Assembly (NCBI GenBank): GCA_024638355.1
Contig: JAHEKO010000209.1
Location: 1 to 6,801 of the forward strand
Direction: 5' to 3'
Length of the DNA stretch: 6,801 nucleotides
DNA from: Acidobacteriota bacterium
GTDB taxonomy: Bacteria > Acidobacteriota > Thermoanaerobaculia > Multivoradales > JAHEKO01
The number at the start of each line of letters is the position of its first letter. The stretch's first letter is position 1. Positions 5,880 through 6,801 of this stretch are shown here, in pieces. Under the pieces are notes generated by a model. That model did not search any database and was not told the DNA's origin. It worked only from the letters and a program-made list of their open reading frames with translations. Both the position numbers and the translations under genes were made by a program.

Positions 5880-6801
5880 ATGAACGACACGGAGACGGGG
5901 ACGCCGACGCTCGGGGAGATCCGCGAGGCGAGAGAGCGCCTCGGCGAGCGGGTCCGCGAGACGCCGGTCTGGTGGTGGCGCGGGCGGCGGCTGGCCGAGC
6001 GGGTGGGGGAGGAGACCGAGGTCCATCTCAAGCTCGAGCTCTTCCAGTACACGGGCACGTTCAAGCCGCGGGGCGCCCTGGTCAACATGCTCGCCCTCGA
6101 CCGCCAGGCTCTCGAGCGAGGCGTCACCGCGGTCAGCGCGGGCAACCACGCGATGGCGGTCGCCTATGCCGCGAAGGTGCTGGGCACGACGGCCAAGGTG
6201 GTGATGCTCGAGGGCTCCAACCCGGCGCGGGTCGAGGGCTGCCGCTCGTACGGCGCCGAGGTCCTGTTCGCTCCGTTCCAGCAGGCCTTCGACGAGGTGC
6301 ATCGGATCGAGCGCGAGGAGGGACGCGCCTTCGTCCATCCGTTCGAGGGCCGCGCGACGGTCCTGGGCACGGCCGGCGTCGGCCTCGAGCTGGCCGCGCA
6401 GGTGGCCGACCTGGACGCCGTGATCGTGCCGATCGGCGGTGGCGGCCTGTGCGCCGGCGTGGCCACCGCCGTCAAGCTCGCTCAGCCCGGCTGCCGGGTC
6501 TACGGCGTCGAGCCGGAAGGAGCCGACACCATGCACCGGAGCTTCGCGTCGGGTAAGCCCGAGCGCATCGAGAAGGCCGACACCATCGCCGACAGCCTGG
6601 GCGCCCCCTACGCGGCGCCCTACACCTTCGCCCTCTGCCGCCGCTACGTCGACGAGCTGGTGAAGATCGACGACGAGGCGATCCGCGACGGCATGCGCCT
6701 GATGTTCGGCGAGGCCAAGCTGGCGGTCGAGCCGGCCGGCGCCGCCGCCACGGCGGCCCTGTGTGGACCGCTGGCCGGCGAGCTGCGCGGCAAGCGGGTG
6801 G
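5880..6801 (+). CDS. PLP-dependent threonine/serine dehydratase family enzyme (cut by right edge)
   Basis: This cytoplasmic fold-type II PLP enzyme probably deaminates L-threonine or L-serine to the 2-oxo acid and ammonia. The 307 residues present include the Schiff-base lysine K62 in TGTFKPRGA, the substrate/cofactor loop SAGNHA (86-91), the phosphate-binding glycine loop IGGGGLCAG (185-193) and VEPAGAAA near the end of the visible part. The position before the loop glycine is Ala87, as in IlvA-type dehydratases; serine racemase has its re-face base Ser84 there, so racemase activity looks less likely. Most of the catalytic domain is visible. The PLP pyridine-nitrogen ligand and any C-terminal ACT domain, which would separate a regulated biosynthetic enzyme from a catabolic one, lie outside the window. 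The ATG is the first start after an in-frame TAG at 5868-5870, so it is well bounded, but no clear Shine-Dalgarno precedes it. A triple tryptophan (31-33) follows the usual TPV motif. The gene diverges from the efflux operon with no evident functional link. Confidence 0.92.
   Translation, partial: MNDTETGTPTLGEIREARERLGERVRETPVWWWRGRRLAERVGEETEVHLKLELFQYTGTFKPRGALVNMLALDRQALERGVTAVSAGNHAMAVAYAAKVLGTTAKVVMLEGSNPARVEGCRSYGAEVLFAPFQQAFDEVHRIEREEGRAFVHPFEGRATVLGTAGVGLELAAQVADLDAVIVPIGGGGLCAGVATAVKLAQPGCRVYGVEPEGADTMHRSFASGKPERIEKADTIADSLGAPYAAPYTFALCRRYVDELVKIDDEAIRDGMRLMFGEAKLAVEPAGAAATAALCGPLAGELRGKRV

Noticed and set aside
5727..6536. A 269-codon minus-strand frame opposite the dehydratase
   Set aside because: The plus-strand frame holds all PLP-enzyme motifs; the antisense translation shows no domain and uses a frame mirrored from the real codons.
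5768..6556. A 262-codon plus-strand frame overlapping the dehydratase
   Set aside because: It runs in a different frame from the dehydratase and is rich in R, G and A without motifs. The real gene starts at 5880 in another frame and stays open to the window end.

Overview
The window comes from a high-GC Gram-negative bacterium. Codon third positions are almost all G or C, one gene encodes a periplasmic adaptor lipoprotein with a lipobox, and RND pumps with TolC-binding adaptors need an outer membrane. The glycine-rich adaptor linkers would suit Acidobacteriota or a similar environmental phylum, but that is only an impression and no taxonomic marker is present.

Layout. A leftward operon fills roughly the first 5.7 kb. 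Its transcription order is: a complete RND efflux permease (5730 to 2614), a periplasmic adaptor lipoprotein of the HlyD/AcrA type (2598 to 1216), and a second, different RND permease that runs off the left edge (1139 to 1). The genes are tightly packed, with 15 bases between the first two and 76 between the adaptor and the second permease. Those 76 bases are themselves open and coding-like. After a 149-base divergent gap, a rightward gene (5880 to beyond 6801) encodes a PLP-dependent threonine/serine dehydratase-family enzyme that is cut by the right edge.

How the genes work together. The two permeases and the adaptor probably form a proton-driven tripartite efflux system. The adaptor carries the R-x3-L-x6-S tip motif that AcrA-type adaptors use to dock to a TolC-like channel, but no outer-membrane channel gene is visible here. 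The substrate cannot be told from sequence. The dehydratase is divergently transcribed and shows no functional link to the pump.

I see no mobile element, CRISPR array, RNA gene or clearly new system. The most notable points are the permease-adaptor-permease gene order, the apparently lost ATGA-type overlap start of the second permease, the non-canonical proton-relay residues in the complete permease, and a low-complexity plus charged-helix tail on the adaptor.
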